64,000 nucleotides of DNA from Ardenticatenales bacterium (lineage in GTDB: Bacteria > Chloroflexota > Anaerolineae > Promineifilales > Promineifilaceae). The position numbers and the translations under genes are program-made. The DNA is taken from the NCBI GenBank assembly GCA_020634515.1, contig JACKBL010000003.1:434001-498000 (forward strand), written 5' to 3'. Shown here in pieces: positions 6,867 to 14,965 of this stretch (position 1 is the first letter of the stretch; the number at the start of each line of letters is the position of its first letter). A model generated the notes under the pieces. That model was not told the DNA's origin. It was given only the letters and a program-made list of their open reading frames with translations, and did no database searches.

Positions 6867-8783
6867 TTAGTCGCTAAAAAACCGCAGATGCACCTGCCCC
6901 ACATGCACCTCGTCCCGATCTTGTAGCGGCTGCGGCATCAGGCCCACGCGCACGTAGTTCAAATACGTGCCCGTGGCGCTGCCTTCGTCGTAGAGCCAGA
7001 AACGCCCCTCGCTCTGCTTGATGCGCGCGTGCAGGCGGGAAACACTGCGGTGCGCGAATACCACGTCCACCAGTTCCGGGTCGCGCCCCATGGTCACGTT
7101 GCCACCGGCGAGGGAGATGTCGCCTTCTTGTGGTTCGCCATTCGCCTGGATCACCAGGCGCGGGCCGGCGGTAGGGGCGAGAACGGGCGCGTCGGCTTCC
7201 TCTTCCACAAGGGCGGGCGTGGTCGCCGGTTCGAGCAGGGCATCCAGCCGGTCGGCCACGGAACTGTTCTGCACCGGCTGGCGCTGGCGGCGGCGGCGCA
7301 GCCGTAGCAAGAGGACCAGCACGCCCACTGCCGCCACTCCCAGCCCCACCGTCAGCAGTGCCGGCATACCCCCCATGCCGGCATATAGACGTCCCAACAA
7401 ACTGGCAACCAGGCGCGCGGCGGAGGCAGTCGGCGGCGGCGGGGGCGTGGCCGTAGGCGTGGGAGCGACGGTAGGCTGTGGCCGACTGACAGCAATAGTG
7501 AAGGGAACCGGTTCCGTCTGCGCGGTGTAGCCAAAGACATCGGCGACTTGCAGGGTGACGGCGTAAACGCCGGCGTCCAGTCCGCCAATGTCCCAGACCA
7601 GTTGCAAAATCCCGTCGGCATCTACTTCTGGCGTATTCAGGGGCAGCGATTCGACGCCATCAACGAGCAGCGTCACCTGGGAGAGGGCGCGCGCGTATCC
7701 ATCCGGCCAGCGCACGCGGGCTTGCAGGGTCATGTCGGCGGGCTGGAGTTGAAAGAGGGGGGTATCCGCCGCTTGCCCCACGCGCTGGAGAGGTTGGGCG
7801 TTGCTGCTGATCAGTTGCAGTTGCGGCGGCTCAATAGTGAGGGAGAAGGCGCGGTTGGCCTGGGCGTCGCCGAGGCTGACGGTGACGGTGTAGCTGCCGC
7901 CGCGGCGCAGGTTGGAGGGGTAGCTGATTTGGGTCTGGGTGGCATGGGCTTGTATGGTGGTGTAGATGGGGTCGGCGTCGGTGGATGCCGGCATATGCAC
8001 CCAAAAAGCGCGCCCCGGTTCCGTCAACTGCTCCACATTGGCAATCTCATTCGCATCGGCTCGCGCGCCGAGAATGCCGGCAAACACAGGCAGTGACAAC
8101 CCTTGCGCCGCCGCATTAAACGCGGCAACATCCAGTTGACCGGCCATTTCGCCCCCATTCGTGAACAGCAACACCGCCTGGAACCGCCCCTCCGCCGCGC
8201 CCGCCGTCGCCTGACCCAGCGCCAGGTCCATCATCGCCGCCAGCGGGGTCGTCAGGGGGAGTTCCGTTGGCTCATACGCATCAATAGCTTCCGCCACTTG
8301 GGCCGCCGCGCTCGCCCGCTCCAGGAGCAGCGCCCCCTCTTGCCCATCCGGGATGATGATGCTCACCCGATCCCGCCCGGCGGGGTTCATGTATTCCGCC
8401 GCGTAGCGCAAAATGGCGTCGCGCACGATTTCGCGCCGACTCAGGGCATTACCGCCATCCGTCTGCAACAGGCTGTCGTCGGCATCAATGACGAAAATCA
8501 TCTCCACGCCCACGGGCACGCGCGTCAGAGTCAGGTCGGAGATGCTCTGGTCTGCTTCCGTAAGGGTTAACGCGCTCAGGTCCGTGATCGGGCTGAGGGC
8601 TTCGTCGCTGGCGATCACGTTCAGGCGCACCGTGGGAAATGCCGCCGTATCCACCTGCGTAATCCGCAGCCGCGCCCCCGCCTGCGCCCCCACCACGCCC
8701 GTCAACAGGAGCGCCAGCGCCAAACCGCCCAACCCCCACCAAACACGCAACCGCTTCACGCCCTCGCCCCCCTCATACCTCAT
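6867..8783 (-). CDS. VWA-domain membrane protein with C-terminal FHA domain
   Basis: A 638-residue protein with an N-terminal signal anchor (LGGLALALLLTGVVGAQA), an extracytoplasmic von Willebrand A-like region (about residues 80-280; FVIDADDSLL in the metal-site position), an Ig-like segment (about 340-440), a Pro/Thr linker, one transmembrane helix (about 470-495) followed by Arg-rich stop-transfer, and a cytoplasmic FHA domain (about 560-638; GRDPELVD, SVSRLHARI, GSATGTYLN). FHA domains bind phosphothreonine, so the protein may link an external adhesion or assembly event to Ser/Thr kinase signalling. The ATG used here lies in the GAGGTAT repeat; a GTG at 8759 behind a GAGGGGGG site is an equally plausible start. 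It is a divergent paralogue of the next gene. Confidence 0.8.
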   Translation of the reverse strand: MRYEGGEGVKRLRVWWGLGGLALALLLTGVVGAQAGARLRITQVDTAAFPTVRLNVIASDEALSPITDLSALTLTEADQSISDLTLTRVPVGVEMIFVIDADDSLLQTDGGNALSRREIVRDAILRYAAEYMNPAGRDRVSIIIPDGQEGALLLERASAAAQVAEAIDAYEPTELPLTTPLAAMMDLALGQATAGAAEGRFQAVLLFTNGGEMAGQLDVAAFNAAAQGLSLPVFAGILGARADANEIANVEQLTEPGRAFWVHMPASTDADPIYTTIQAHATQTQISYPSNLRRGGSYTVTVSLGDAQANRAFSLTIEPPQLQLISSNAQPLQRVGQAADTPLFQLQPADMTLQARVRWPDGYARALSQVTLLVDGVESLPLNTPEVDADGILQLVWDIGGLDAGVYAVTLQVADVFGYTAQTEPVPFTIAVSRPQPTVAPTPTATPPPPPTASAARLVASLLGRLYAGMGGMPALLTVGLGVAAVGVLVLLLRLRRRRQRQPVQNSSVADRLDALLEPATTPALVEEEADAPVLAPTAGPRLVIQANGEPQEGDISLAGGNVTMGRDPELVDVVFAHRSVSRLHARIKQSEGRFWLYDEGSATGTYLNYVRVGLMPQPLQDRDEVHVGQVHLRFFSD

Positions 8784-8871
8784 ACCTCATACCTTCATAC
8801 CTCATACCTTCATACCTCATACCTCATACCTCATACCTCATACCTCATACCTTCATACCTTCATACCTCAT
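8771..8871. repeat. CTCATAC heptamer repeat between divergent VWA-FHA genes
   Basis: About thirteen tandem units of 7 or 8 bases (CTCATAC with occasional CTTCATAC). On the minus strand the unit reads GAGGTATGAGGTATG, which supplies Shine-Dalgarno-like GAGG and ATG triplets at the head of the minus-strand gene. Similar arrays are at 46535, 48563 and 56021. Confidence 0.9.
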
Positions 8872-8898
8872 GACGTTTTCCCTCACGTCTGTTATTAT
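8870..8898 (+). promoter_or_regulatory. Predicted sigma70-type promoter for the plus-strand VWA-FHA gene
   Basis: ATGACG (8870-8875) and TATTAT (8893-8898) are separated by exactly 17 bases, and transcription would begin about 25 bases before the ATG at 8930. The -10 hexamer is identical to those of the two secreted-protein promoters at 37506 and 39775. The -35 is weak (4 of 6). Confidence 0.45.
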
Positions 8899-8929
8899 AT
8901 CATGGTCATCGTCAGAGAGAGGAAGGGAC

Positions 8930-10831
8930 ATGCCACACAAACGAGCGTTTTTCAGGAAGATTATCTGGTTGGGAATGGTCGCCATGCTCTGGCTGGCGGC
9001 GGATTTGGGGTCAACGGCGGCGCAGGCGCAGGAAGGCGCGCCGCGTCCGGGGAGTCGCCTGTTTATTTCGGGGACAAATGCCGGCACGGCCCCCACGGTT
9101 GACGTGTATGTCTACGGCTTTGATGGCGCAGGCCAGCCGTTGGCGCTGACGCCGGCGCAGGTGGTGGTGCAGCACAATGGGGAGCAGGCGTTGGACGTGC
9201 AGGTGGCGGGGTTGGGAGATGCCGGCACACTCCCCCCCAACACCACCGGCACATTCACCCTCTTTCTCGTAGACACCCCGCCCGGCGTCAGCGATAGCCT
9301 CCCCACACTGCAAAACGCCATCCTCACCTACGCCAGCAACCTCTACATGCGCGAAGACGTGGACTACATCGCCATCTACCAGGTCGGCGAAACCGGCGCG
9401 CAGCAACTTCTGGCCCCCACCGGCTTCCACAACGCCGTCATCAACTTCTTCGGCCAGCCACTGCCCACCCTCAGCGGCCCCACCGCCCTCGTGGACAGCG
9501 CCGTGGGTTTGCTGGCATCCATGCCCTCCCTGCTGCCCCATCCCGGACTGGCCCCCAGTCTCGTGATCATCTCCGACGGCACAGACGTGGTCAGCACACA
9601 GCACGAACCCGCCGCACTGTACCAGACCGCCGCCGCGCAGGGCATCCCCATCCACACCATCTGGCTGGACAACGCCAACCTGAACCTGCCTGAACCGGGT
9701 CGCGCCTATCTGCAAACGGTCGCCGCCAACGCCCGCGGCCTTGCCGGCGCGCTGGACGACGCGGAATCGCTCACCGCTATCTGGGCGCGCATCGCCCAGT
9801 TCAGCCCGCGCACCATCATCCGCTACACCATCCCTAACCCCACGGGGGGCGAGTTTCCCATCAACGTCAGCCTGGCTAACGAACCGGGCGTGAGCGCCTC
9901 CGCCACTGTTAGCGTCGCCGCCAACACCCCCAGCGTGGTCATCAACCTTCCCCCGGAAAGCCGCACGCTCACGCTACCCGATCTGGATTCCCCCGTAAAA
10001 CTACGCCTCAGCGCCACCGTCTCCTGGCTGGATGGCACGCCGCGCGCCATCAATCGCGCCCAACTTCTCGTAAACGGGCTGGTGGCCGCGGAGCCTAACG
10101 TGCAATCGCTGGACGATTTCCAGGTGGAGATCAGCCAGTTTCAGTATGGCGACAACACCCTGGAAATTGTTATTGAGGACGAGCAAGGGCTGCGCGCCAC
10201 CAGCCCCGTCGTCACGCTGCGCATTGAGGAGGGTGCTGAGCAGGTTCCCGAAGAGATCGCGCCGGGCAGCTCTTTTCTGTCACTCCTGGGGCGGCTGGTT
10301 TTGTACTGCCTCAGTCTGGCGCTGGTGCTGGCCGTTCTGGTCTTGCTGGGCAGGAATCCGGCGGTACGCGCCCGCCTGCCGCAAAACCTCTCCGGCGCAG
10401 GCGAATGGCTGAGTTCGCTGCGCCTGCCATCCCGCGCCCCACGCGCCCGCCGCGCCACGCCCACCACACCCGCCGCCCCCGCCGCGCCGCCCCCGCCCGC
10501 CCCCGCCGCGGAAAAGGAGACCGCGCCCTACCTGGAGATCGTGGAATCCGTGACCGACCTGCCGCGCTACATCCCGATTGAAATTGTGGAGACGCGCCTG
10601 GGGCGCTCCCCGGCCAACTCGGATATTGTCTTTGAGAACGACATCACCGTCTCTCGCCTGCACGCCAGCATCATTTACAGCGAGCAAGATGATGAGTTTC
10701 GCGTGTACGACGAGCAGAGTACGAGTGGCACGTTGGTCAATGGGCAGGTGGTTCCCGGCTACGGCACGCCGCTGCTGGATGGGGACGAGATTCGTCTGGG
10801 GGCGGTGAGTTTGATTTTTCATTGGCGGTAA
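8930..10831 (+). CDS. VWA-domain membrane protein with C-terminal FHA domain (paralogue)
   Basis: A 633-residue protein. The ATG at 8930 follows GAGGAAGGGAC and begins a signal peptide (KIIWLGMVAMLWLAADLG, then AQAQ). A von Willebrand A-like domain spans about residues 75-290, with IISDGTD as a late strand, and an Ig-like region about 310-440. One transmembrane helix follows (about 455-480, LVLYCLSLALVLAVLVLLG), then an Ala/Pro linker and a C-terminal FHA domain (GRSPANSDI, TVSRLHASI, STSGTLVNG). The order matches the divergent neighbour on the minus strand, so the pair arose by inverted duplication. VWA-FHA proteins of this kind are common in filamentous Chloroflexota; an envelope sensor or scaffold role is inference. 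Confidence 0.82.
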   Translation: MPHKRAFFRKIIWLGMVAMLWLAADLGSTAAQAQEGAPRPGSRLFISGTNAGTAPTVDVYVYGFDGAGQPLALTPAQVVVQHNGEQALDVQVAGLGDAGTLPPNTTGTFTLFLVDTPPGVSDSLPTLQNAILTYASNLYMREDVDYIAIYQVGETGAQQLLAPTGFHNAVINFFGQPLPTLSGPTALVDSAVGLLASMPSLLPHPGLAPSLVIISDGTDVVSTQHEPAALYQTAAAQGIPIHTIWLDNANLNLPEPGRAYLQTVAANARGLAGALDDAESLTAIWARIAQFSPRTIIRYTIPNPTGGEFPINVSLANEPGVSASATVSVAANTPSVVINLPPESRTLTLPDLDSPVKLRLSATVSWLDGTPRAINRAQLLVNGLVAAEPNVQSLDDFQVEISQFQYGDNTLEIVIEDEQGLRATSPVVTLRIEEGAEQVPEEIAPGSSFLSLLGRLVLYCLSLALVLAVLVLLGRNPAVRARLPQNLSGAGEWLSSLRLPSRAPRARRATPTTPAAPAAPPPPAPAAEKETAPYLEIVESVTDLPRYIPIEIVETRLGRSPANSDIVFENDITVSRLHASIIYSEQDDEFRVYDEQSTSGTLVNGQVVPGYGTPLLDGDEIRLGAVSLIFHWR

Positions 10832-10861
10832 GGAAGTGTATCGATTTAAGGAGACCAGGGT

Positions 10862-11101
10862 ATGACCGTCGCGGAGAAAGTTCAGCAACGCATTCTTAAC
10901 CTTCCTGAGCCGTTGCAAATTGAGGTTCTGAATTTCGTTGAGTTCCTATTAGCAAAAGTCGAATCTCCCCCCAAAAACGATTTGCCGAACCACGAAGACC
11001 GCGAATGGATGAAGATGTCTTTGGCGATGGCGATGCGTGGAATGGAAGAAGAAGAGGGACCAGATTACACGGTTGCCGATTTGAAGGAAAGATTTGGATG
11101 A
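10862..11101 (+). CDS. Small antitoxin (DUF2281-like)
   Basis: A 79-residue acidic protein behind a GGAGACC site. MTVAEKVQQRILNLPEPLQI and VLNFVEFLLAK are typical of short DUF2281-type antitoxins, and the C-terminus (YTVADLKERFG) matches the tail often seen ahead of PemK/MazF-type toxins. The stop codon overlaps the start of the downstream toxin frame (ATGA at 11098), as in an operonic toxin-antitoxin pair. Antitoxins of this class bind the toxin and usually repress their own promoter. Its toxin has a premature stop. Confidence 0.7.
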   Translation: MTVAEKVQQRILNLPEPLQIEVLNFVEFLLAKVESPPKNDLPNHEDREWMKMSLAMAMRGMEEEEGPDYTVADLKERFG

Positions 11102-11445
11102 CACGCGCCGGGTAAATCGTTCTCTTCCCTTTCCCGCTGACCAATCCGCAAGAAGGCAAACTTCGCCCCGCCCTCATCGTAGGGCAGTTGCCTGGCTCTT
11201 TTGATGATTGGTTACTTTGCATGATTTCTTCTCAGATCCACCATCGTACTCATGATTTCGACGATGTTATTGAGACAACGGACCTGGATTTCGTTCAATC
11301 CGGCCTAAAAAACACCAGCCTGGTTCGTGTGGGGCGTCTGGCAGTAGTGAATGAAAGCCTATTGCTGGGCGCAATTGGTGAGGTAGATGCCTCTCGTTTA
11401 GCGCGTATCAGAACCAATCTCGCTAACTGGTTGCTATCTCAATAG
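11098..11445 (+). pseudogene. PemK/MazF-like toxin with in-frame stop at codon 6
   Basis: Reading from the ATG at 11098 gives MTRAG, then TAA (11113-11115), then in the same frame IVLFPFPLTNPQEGKLRPAL and so on to the TAG at 11443. The usual family N-terminus is TRAGDIVLFPFP, so the stop replaces the Asp codon; GAC or GAT to TAA needs two changes. The remaining 110 codons are intact, including KLRPALIV and CMISSQI. Internal starts (a TTG at 11188) would lose the first strand and the catalytic loop. I read it as a recently silenced endoribonuclease toxin, but a sequencing error or readthrough is possible. Confidence 0.7.
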
Positions 11446-11476
11446 TTGTTGCCAACCACCAACAAATTGACATTCC

Positions 11477-13591
11477 ATGATTGAATTGACGCCGCTGCAA
11501 TTGGAAGCCATTGAGACAGAGGGAAACACATTGCTGCTCGGAAATGCCGGCACGGGCAAATCCACCGTCCTGCAACACCGCCTGCTGCGCCTGCTGCGAG
11601 AAGGCGTCTCCGCCTACAACATCCTCGTCCTCGTCTCCGAATACGGCCACGAGCAACCCTTCCTGGAATTGATCCAGGCCTCCAACCTCGGCCCCTACGC
11701 CCAACTGAACATCACCACCTACAACAGCCTGGCGCGGGAAATGGTCGTCCTCTTCTGGCCCCTCGTGGCCCGCGTCGCCGGCTTCACCAACCCCCACAAG
11801 CCCCCCGCCTTTCTCGAATATGACATGGCCCAACTGCTCATGTGGCGCATCCTCGCGCCCATGCAGGCGGAAGGTGCCTTTGCCGGCCTGCGCCTGCGTC
11901 CGCAGCGCATCGTCAGCCAACTTATTGACATCCTCAATCGCGCCGCCTTCAATGGTCTCACGCTGGACGAAGCCATCGCCCGCCAGGCGCAAGTGTGGCA
12001 GCACGAGCCGGACCAACTCCGATTGCTCGCGGACGCCGCCGCGGCCGCGCGCCGTTTTCGCCAGTTTTGCCTGGAAAACAGCCTGCTGGACTTCTCCCTC
12101 ACGATTCAGGTTTTTGATACCCACCTGGTGCACGCGCCCCACTTCCGCCACTATTTCAGCGAGCGATACCGCCACGTGATGGTGGACAACATTGAGGAAC
12201 ACACCTACGCGGCGCAAAACCTCGTCGCCGACCTGATGGACCAGATTGAGTCGGTGGTCATCGCCTATGACGAGGGGGGCGGGTATCGTCGCTTCCTCTC
12301 CGCCGACCCCGCCAGCGCGCGACGGCTGGCCGACCACTGCGCGCAGCGGTTCCACTTCACCGATGCGGAAAGCCACACTTCCAATCCGGCCATGTCCCAC
12401 CTGGCGCGCCATATCGGCAATTTCCTGCTTATCCAGCACGATGGCGCGGCAACGCAGGCCACGGAGGCCATGCTGGGCACGGTAAAGACGCGCTACCGCC
12501 GCGAGATGTTGCTGATGCTGCCGGCAATTTTGCACCGCATCATAGAGGAATTAAACGTCCCGCCCGCCGAAATCGCCCTGATCGCCCCCTACCTCGACGG
12601 GGCGCTGCAATATACCCTGCGCGAAGAACTGCGACGTGCCGGCATTCCCTACCGCCTGCTGCGCCGCCGATCCAGCCCCCGCGAAGAACCGCGCGTGCGC
12701 GCCTGGCTCACCTGGCTGGCGCTGGCCCACCCCGAATGGGCCACCACGCCAGATCACGACATCCGCCCCTCCACCTACGATGTCGCCGAAGCCCTCACCC
12801 TGAGCATCGCCGGCCTGGATCCCATTCGCGCCAGCCTGGCCGTCAGACACCTGTACGACACAGCGGCAGGCGTTCTCATGCCCGCCGACCACCTCCTGCC
12901 GGAAATGGAAGCGCGCATTGGGCCGCGCATGGTGGCGTTGATTGAGCGGCTGCGCCTATGGTTGCAGGAATATGGCGGCGGCGCGCTGCCACTGGATGCC
13001 TTCCTCTACCAGTTGTTCAACGATTTGCTCTCGCAAACGGATTTTCAGCCGGAACCGGACCTGGCGGGCGCGGCCATCTGCGACTGGCTCGTGCGCACGG
13101 CCACGCGCCTGCGGGAGTCGGCGGCGGCGATTGGTTTGGACACACCGGCGGCGATTGGGGAAGCGTTTATTGCCGGCATTCATCAAGGCCTCGTCACCGC
13201 CAACCCACCCGACCTGGGCGACCCGCCCGACCCCGACGGCGTCGTCATCGCCACCACCTACGGCTACCTCCTCTCCGGCATCAGCAGCCGCATTCAGGTC
13301 TGGCTCGAATGCAACATCATGGGCTGGTGGCAAACCCCCTACCAACCCCTGAGCAACGCCTTCGTCATGGTACAAAGCCGCCCCGAAGCGCAGTTGTGGA
13401 CCGCGCAAGAAGACATCGAGGTGCGCACCGAACTGCTCAACAGCGTCATCCACGGCCTCACCAGCCGCTGCGCCGAAGCCGTCCTCATCACCTACAGCGA
13501 CCTTGACCGCCGCGGCCAACGCCAGACCGGCGCACTCTGGCGCGCCCTCCAACCCATCCAGGAAGGAAATGGTTGGTTGCAAGTGGAATGA
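11477..13591 (+). CDS. UvrD/Rep-like superfamily I helicase homologue with degenerate motifs
   Basis: A 704-residue protein. The Q-motif (LTPLQLEAIE) and Walker A (GNAGTGKST, about residues 22-30) are intact. The Walker B region is VMVDNIEEHTY where UvrD proteins have VDEFQDT, so the catalytic Glu is replaced by Asn. Motif III (YDEGGGYRRF) lacks the usual GDxxQ. Motif IV (LREELRRAGIPYRLL) is recognisable, but motifs V and VI are hard to align (VIATTYGYLL, NAFVMVQSR). It is therefore probably a nucleotide-binding UvrD-fold protein with impaired helicase activity. No Shine-Dalgarno is visible. From the TGCCGGCA at 11545 onward the coding strand turns strongly C-rich. Confidence 0.7.
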   Translation: MIELTPLQLEAIETEGNTLLLGNAGTGKSTVLQHRLLRLLREGVSAYNILVLVSEYGHEQPFLELIQASNLGPYAQLNITTYNSLAREMVVLFWPLVARVAGFTNPHKPPAFLEYDMAQLLMWRILAPMQAEGAFAGLRLRPQRIVSQLIDILNRAAFNGLTLDEAIARQAQVWQHEPDQLRLLADAAAAARRFRQFCLENSLLDFSLTIQVFDTHLVHAPHFRHYFSERYRHVMVDNIEEHTYAAQNLVADLMDQIESVVIAYDEGGGYRRFLSADPASARRLADHCAQRFHFTDAESHTSNPAMSHLARHIGNFLLIQHDGAATQATEAMLGTVKTRYRREMLLMLPAILHRIIEELNVPPAEIALIAPYLDGALQYTLREELRRAGIPYRLLRRRSSPREEPRVRAWLTWLALAHPEWATTPDHDIRPSTYDVAEALTLSIAGLDPIRASLAVRHLYDTAAGVLMPADHLLPEMEARIGPRMVALIERLRLWLQEYGGGALPLDAFLYQLFNDLLSQTDFQPEPDLAGAAICDWLVRTATRLRESAAAIGLDTPAAIGEAFIAGIHQGLVTANPPDLGDPPDPDGVVIATTYGYLLSGISSRIQVWLECNIMGWWQTPYQPLSNAFVMVQSRPEAQLWTAQEDIEVRTELLNSVIHGLTSRCAEAVLITYSDLDRRGQRQTGALWRALQPIQEGNGWLQVE

Positions 13592-13654
13592 TGACTCTAC
13601 TGAAAAAAGGCCAAAAACCGGGTTTTTACACATGAAAACCCGGTTTTTTCAGTG
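13592..13654. repeat. CCGGG-core palindromic element (short form)
   Basis: It begins directly after the helicase stop codon: TGACTCTACTGAAAAAAGG, then AAAAACCGGGTTTTT, a short loop (ACACATG), and AAAACCCGGTTTTTTCAG. It is the reverse complement of the element at 6640-6733 minus an internal segment. It could act as a terminator for the upstream gene. Confidence 0.7.
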
Positions 13655-13670
13655 ATTGTTGCCCATTCCC

Positions 13671-14150
13671 ATGCCCATTCGCCCGCTCGTCATCTGCCTT
13701 TTCCGCCACAAAAACCACATCCTCGTGATGGAGGGTTACGATCCCGTCAAGCAACAGACGTTCTACCGGCCCCTGGGCGGGGGCATTGAGTTTGGCGAAC
13801 ACAGCGCCATCGCCCTCCGCCGCGAACTACGCGAAGAATTGGGCGCGGAAATTACCGCCCTGCGCTACCTGGGCACACTGGAGAACATCTTCACCTATGC
13901 CAGCCGCCCCGGCCATGAGATCGTGCTGGTATATGACGCCACCTTCGTCGATCCCTCCTTCTACGTGCCCCCGCGCGTCCAGGGCGTTGAGGACAACGGG
14001 AAACCGTTCTACGCGCACTGGAAGTCGCTGGACTTCTTCCGCGCCCCCGGCGCGCCCCCGCTCTATCCCACCGGGCTGCTGGACTTGATGCGGACGCAAT
14101 CCGCGCCGCCAACCATCAACCGCCAACCACCAACGGACTACCATCCATAA
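13671..14150 (+). CDS. Nudix hydrolase
   Basis: A protein of about 159 residues carrying a complete Nudix box, GGGIEFGEHSAIALRRELRE followed by ELG (GX5EX7REUXEEXGU), at about residues 35-57. Nudix enzymes hydrolyse nucleoside diphosphate derivatives; this short form with an RHKNHILVMEGYD N-terminus resembles the ADP-ribose pyrophosphatase/MutT-like group. The start is uncertain: ATG at 13671 or TTG at 13656, with no Shine-Dalgarno for either. The last 15 residues (Pro/Thr-rich) look non-conserved. It stands alone between a palindromic repeat and a long gene-free stretch. Confidence 0.82.
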   Translation: MPIRPLVICLFRHKNHILVMEGYDPVKQQTFYRPLGGGIEFGEHSAIALRRELREELGAEITALRYLGTLENIFTYASRPGHEIVLVYDATFVDPSFYVPPRVQGVEDNGKPFYAHWKSLDFFRAPGAPPLYPTGLLDLMRTQSAPPTINRQPPTDYHP

Positions 14151-14710
14151 ATGACATTGGTCATGACAGATGACTGCGTTTGTCACTACGGATGTCAGCC
14201 CACATTTGCGATACTGATGGTGGATTATTGCTTCCCTGGTTGCACCATTTTCATCATTCCCAGCTTGATCCGATTGCACATTTAGATTTGGAGCGAGGGC
14301 TGGAGCAAACGCCGCAACAAGGTCTGACGATAGCATACAATACCAAACGGCCTCGTCAGTCCGCGGGAACGGTCAGGAAACGATTTCGTTGCCTGGATAT
14401 TTTTCGATCCCTCCGAGAAACCAACCCTTTGCCAGGCAACCCGATTCGCGGATTATTTTGCCCCTCTCGGCTCCAGGTCTGATTTTCCTTTCGTTGGAGA
14501 TGACAGCCTGCATGTCCGCCACCAGCCGACTTAGTGACCCCACAAACGTACTCGTCCACAAATGCCGGCACGGGGCACTACCCCACCCCAAACATCCCGA
14601 CTGGCGGCGTCGCCTGCCCGGTTCATGGCCCCCAGACTGCCATCCCTTCTTTTCACACAACCAACCTCAATCAATTTCCCAATTGATACGCCAAATGGAG
14701 GATAAAGATA
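14151..14710. other. Gene-free region upstream of the oxidoreductase operon
   Basis: I see no convincing gene in these 560 bases: the open frames lack family resemblance and ribosome binding sites. The region has an imperfect palindrome (TTGCCTGG near 14389 with CCAGGCAA near 14431), one TGCCGGCA octamer at 14563 and a final GGAGG site serving the ferredoxin-type subunit at 14711. A promoter for the operon is expected here but no hexamer pair stands out. Confidence 0.5.
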
Positions 14711-14965
14711 ATGGCCCACGGTCGTATCGTCATTGACGTCGAACGGTGCAAAGGCTGCGAACTCTGCCGCGATGCCTGTCCAAAAGACATCCTGATATTC
14801 GCGGAAGAACTCAATGCCAAAGGGTATCGTCCGGTCATCTTGCTAGACCCGATGCACGATTGCACCGGCTGCGCCCTCTGCGCCACCGTTTGCCCCGATG
14901 GCTGCATCACCGTCTACAAGGACGTTGCCCCAGCCCGCAAACAGGAGGAAATGAGCTATGCCTAA
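14711..14965 (+). CDS. 2-oxoacid:ferredoxin oxidoreductase, delta (4Fe-4S ferredoxin) subunit
   Basis: An 84-residue ferredoxin-like subunit with two 4Fe-4S motifs, CKGCELCRDACP (about residues 13-24) and CTGCALCATVCP (about 51-62). It passes electrons from the thiamine site to external ferredoxin in KorABCD/VorABCD-type complexes. The GGAGG ribosome binding site is strong, and its stop overlaps the alpha-subunit start by 8 bases. The following genes encode the alpha and beta subunits and, after an aminotransferase, the gamma subunit, so the complete complex is encoded here. Confidence 0.9.
   Translation: MAHGRIVIDVERCKGCELCRDACPKDILIFAEELNAKGYRPVILLDPMHDCTGCALCATVCPDGCITVYKDVAPARKQEEMSYA

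Noticed and set aside
8870..8929. Earlier start of the plus-strand VWA-FHA protein at 8870
   Set aside because: The extra 20 residues overlap the predicted promoter and the heptamer array, and only the ATG at 8930 has a proper ribosome binding site and signal peptide.
14151..14710. A 100-codon gene at about 14180-14482
   Set aside because: It has no ribosome binding site, no hydrophobic or domain pattern and odd codon use; it is probably spurious.
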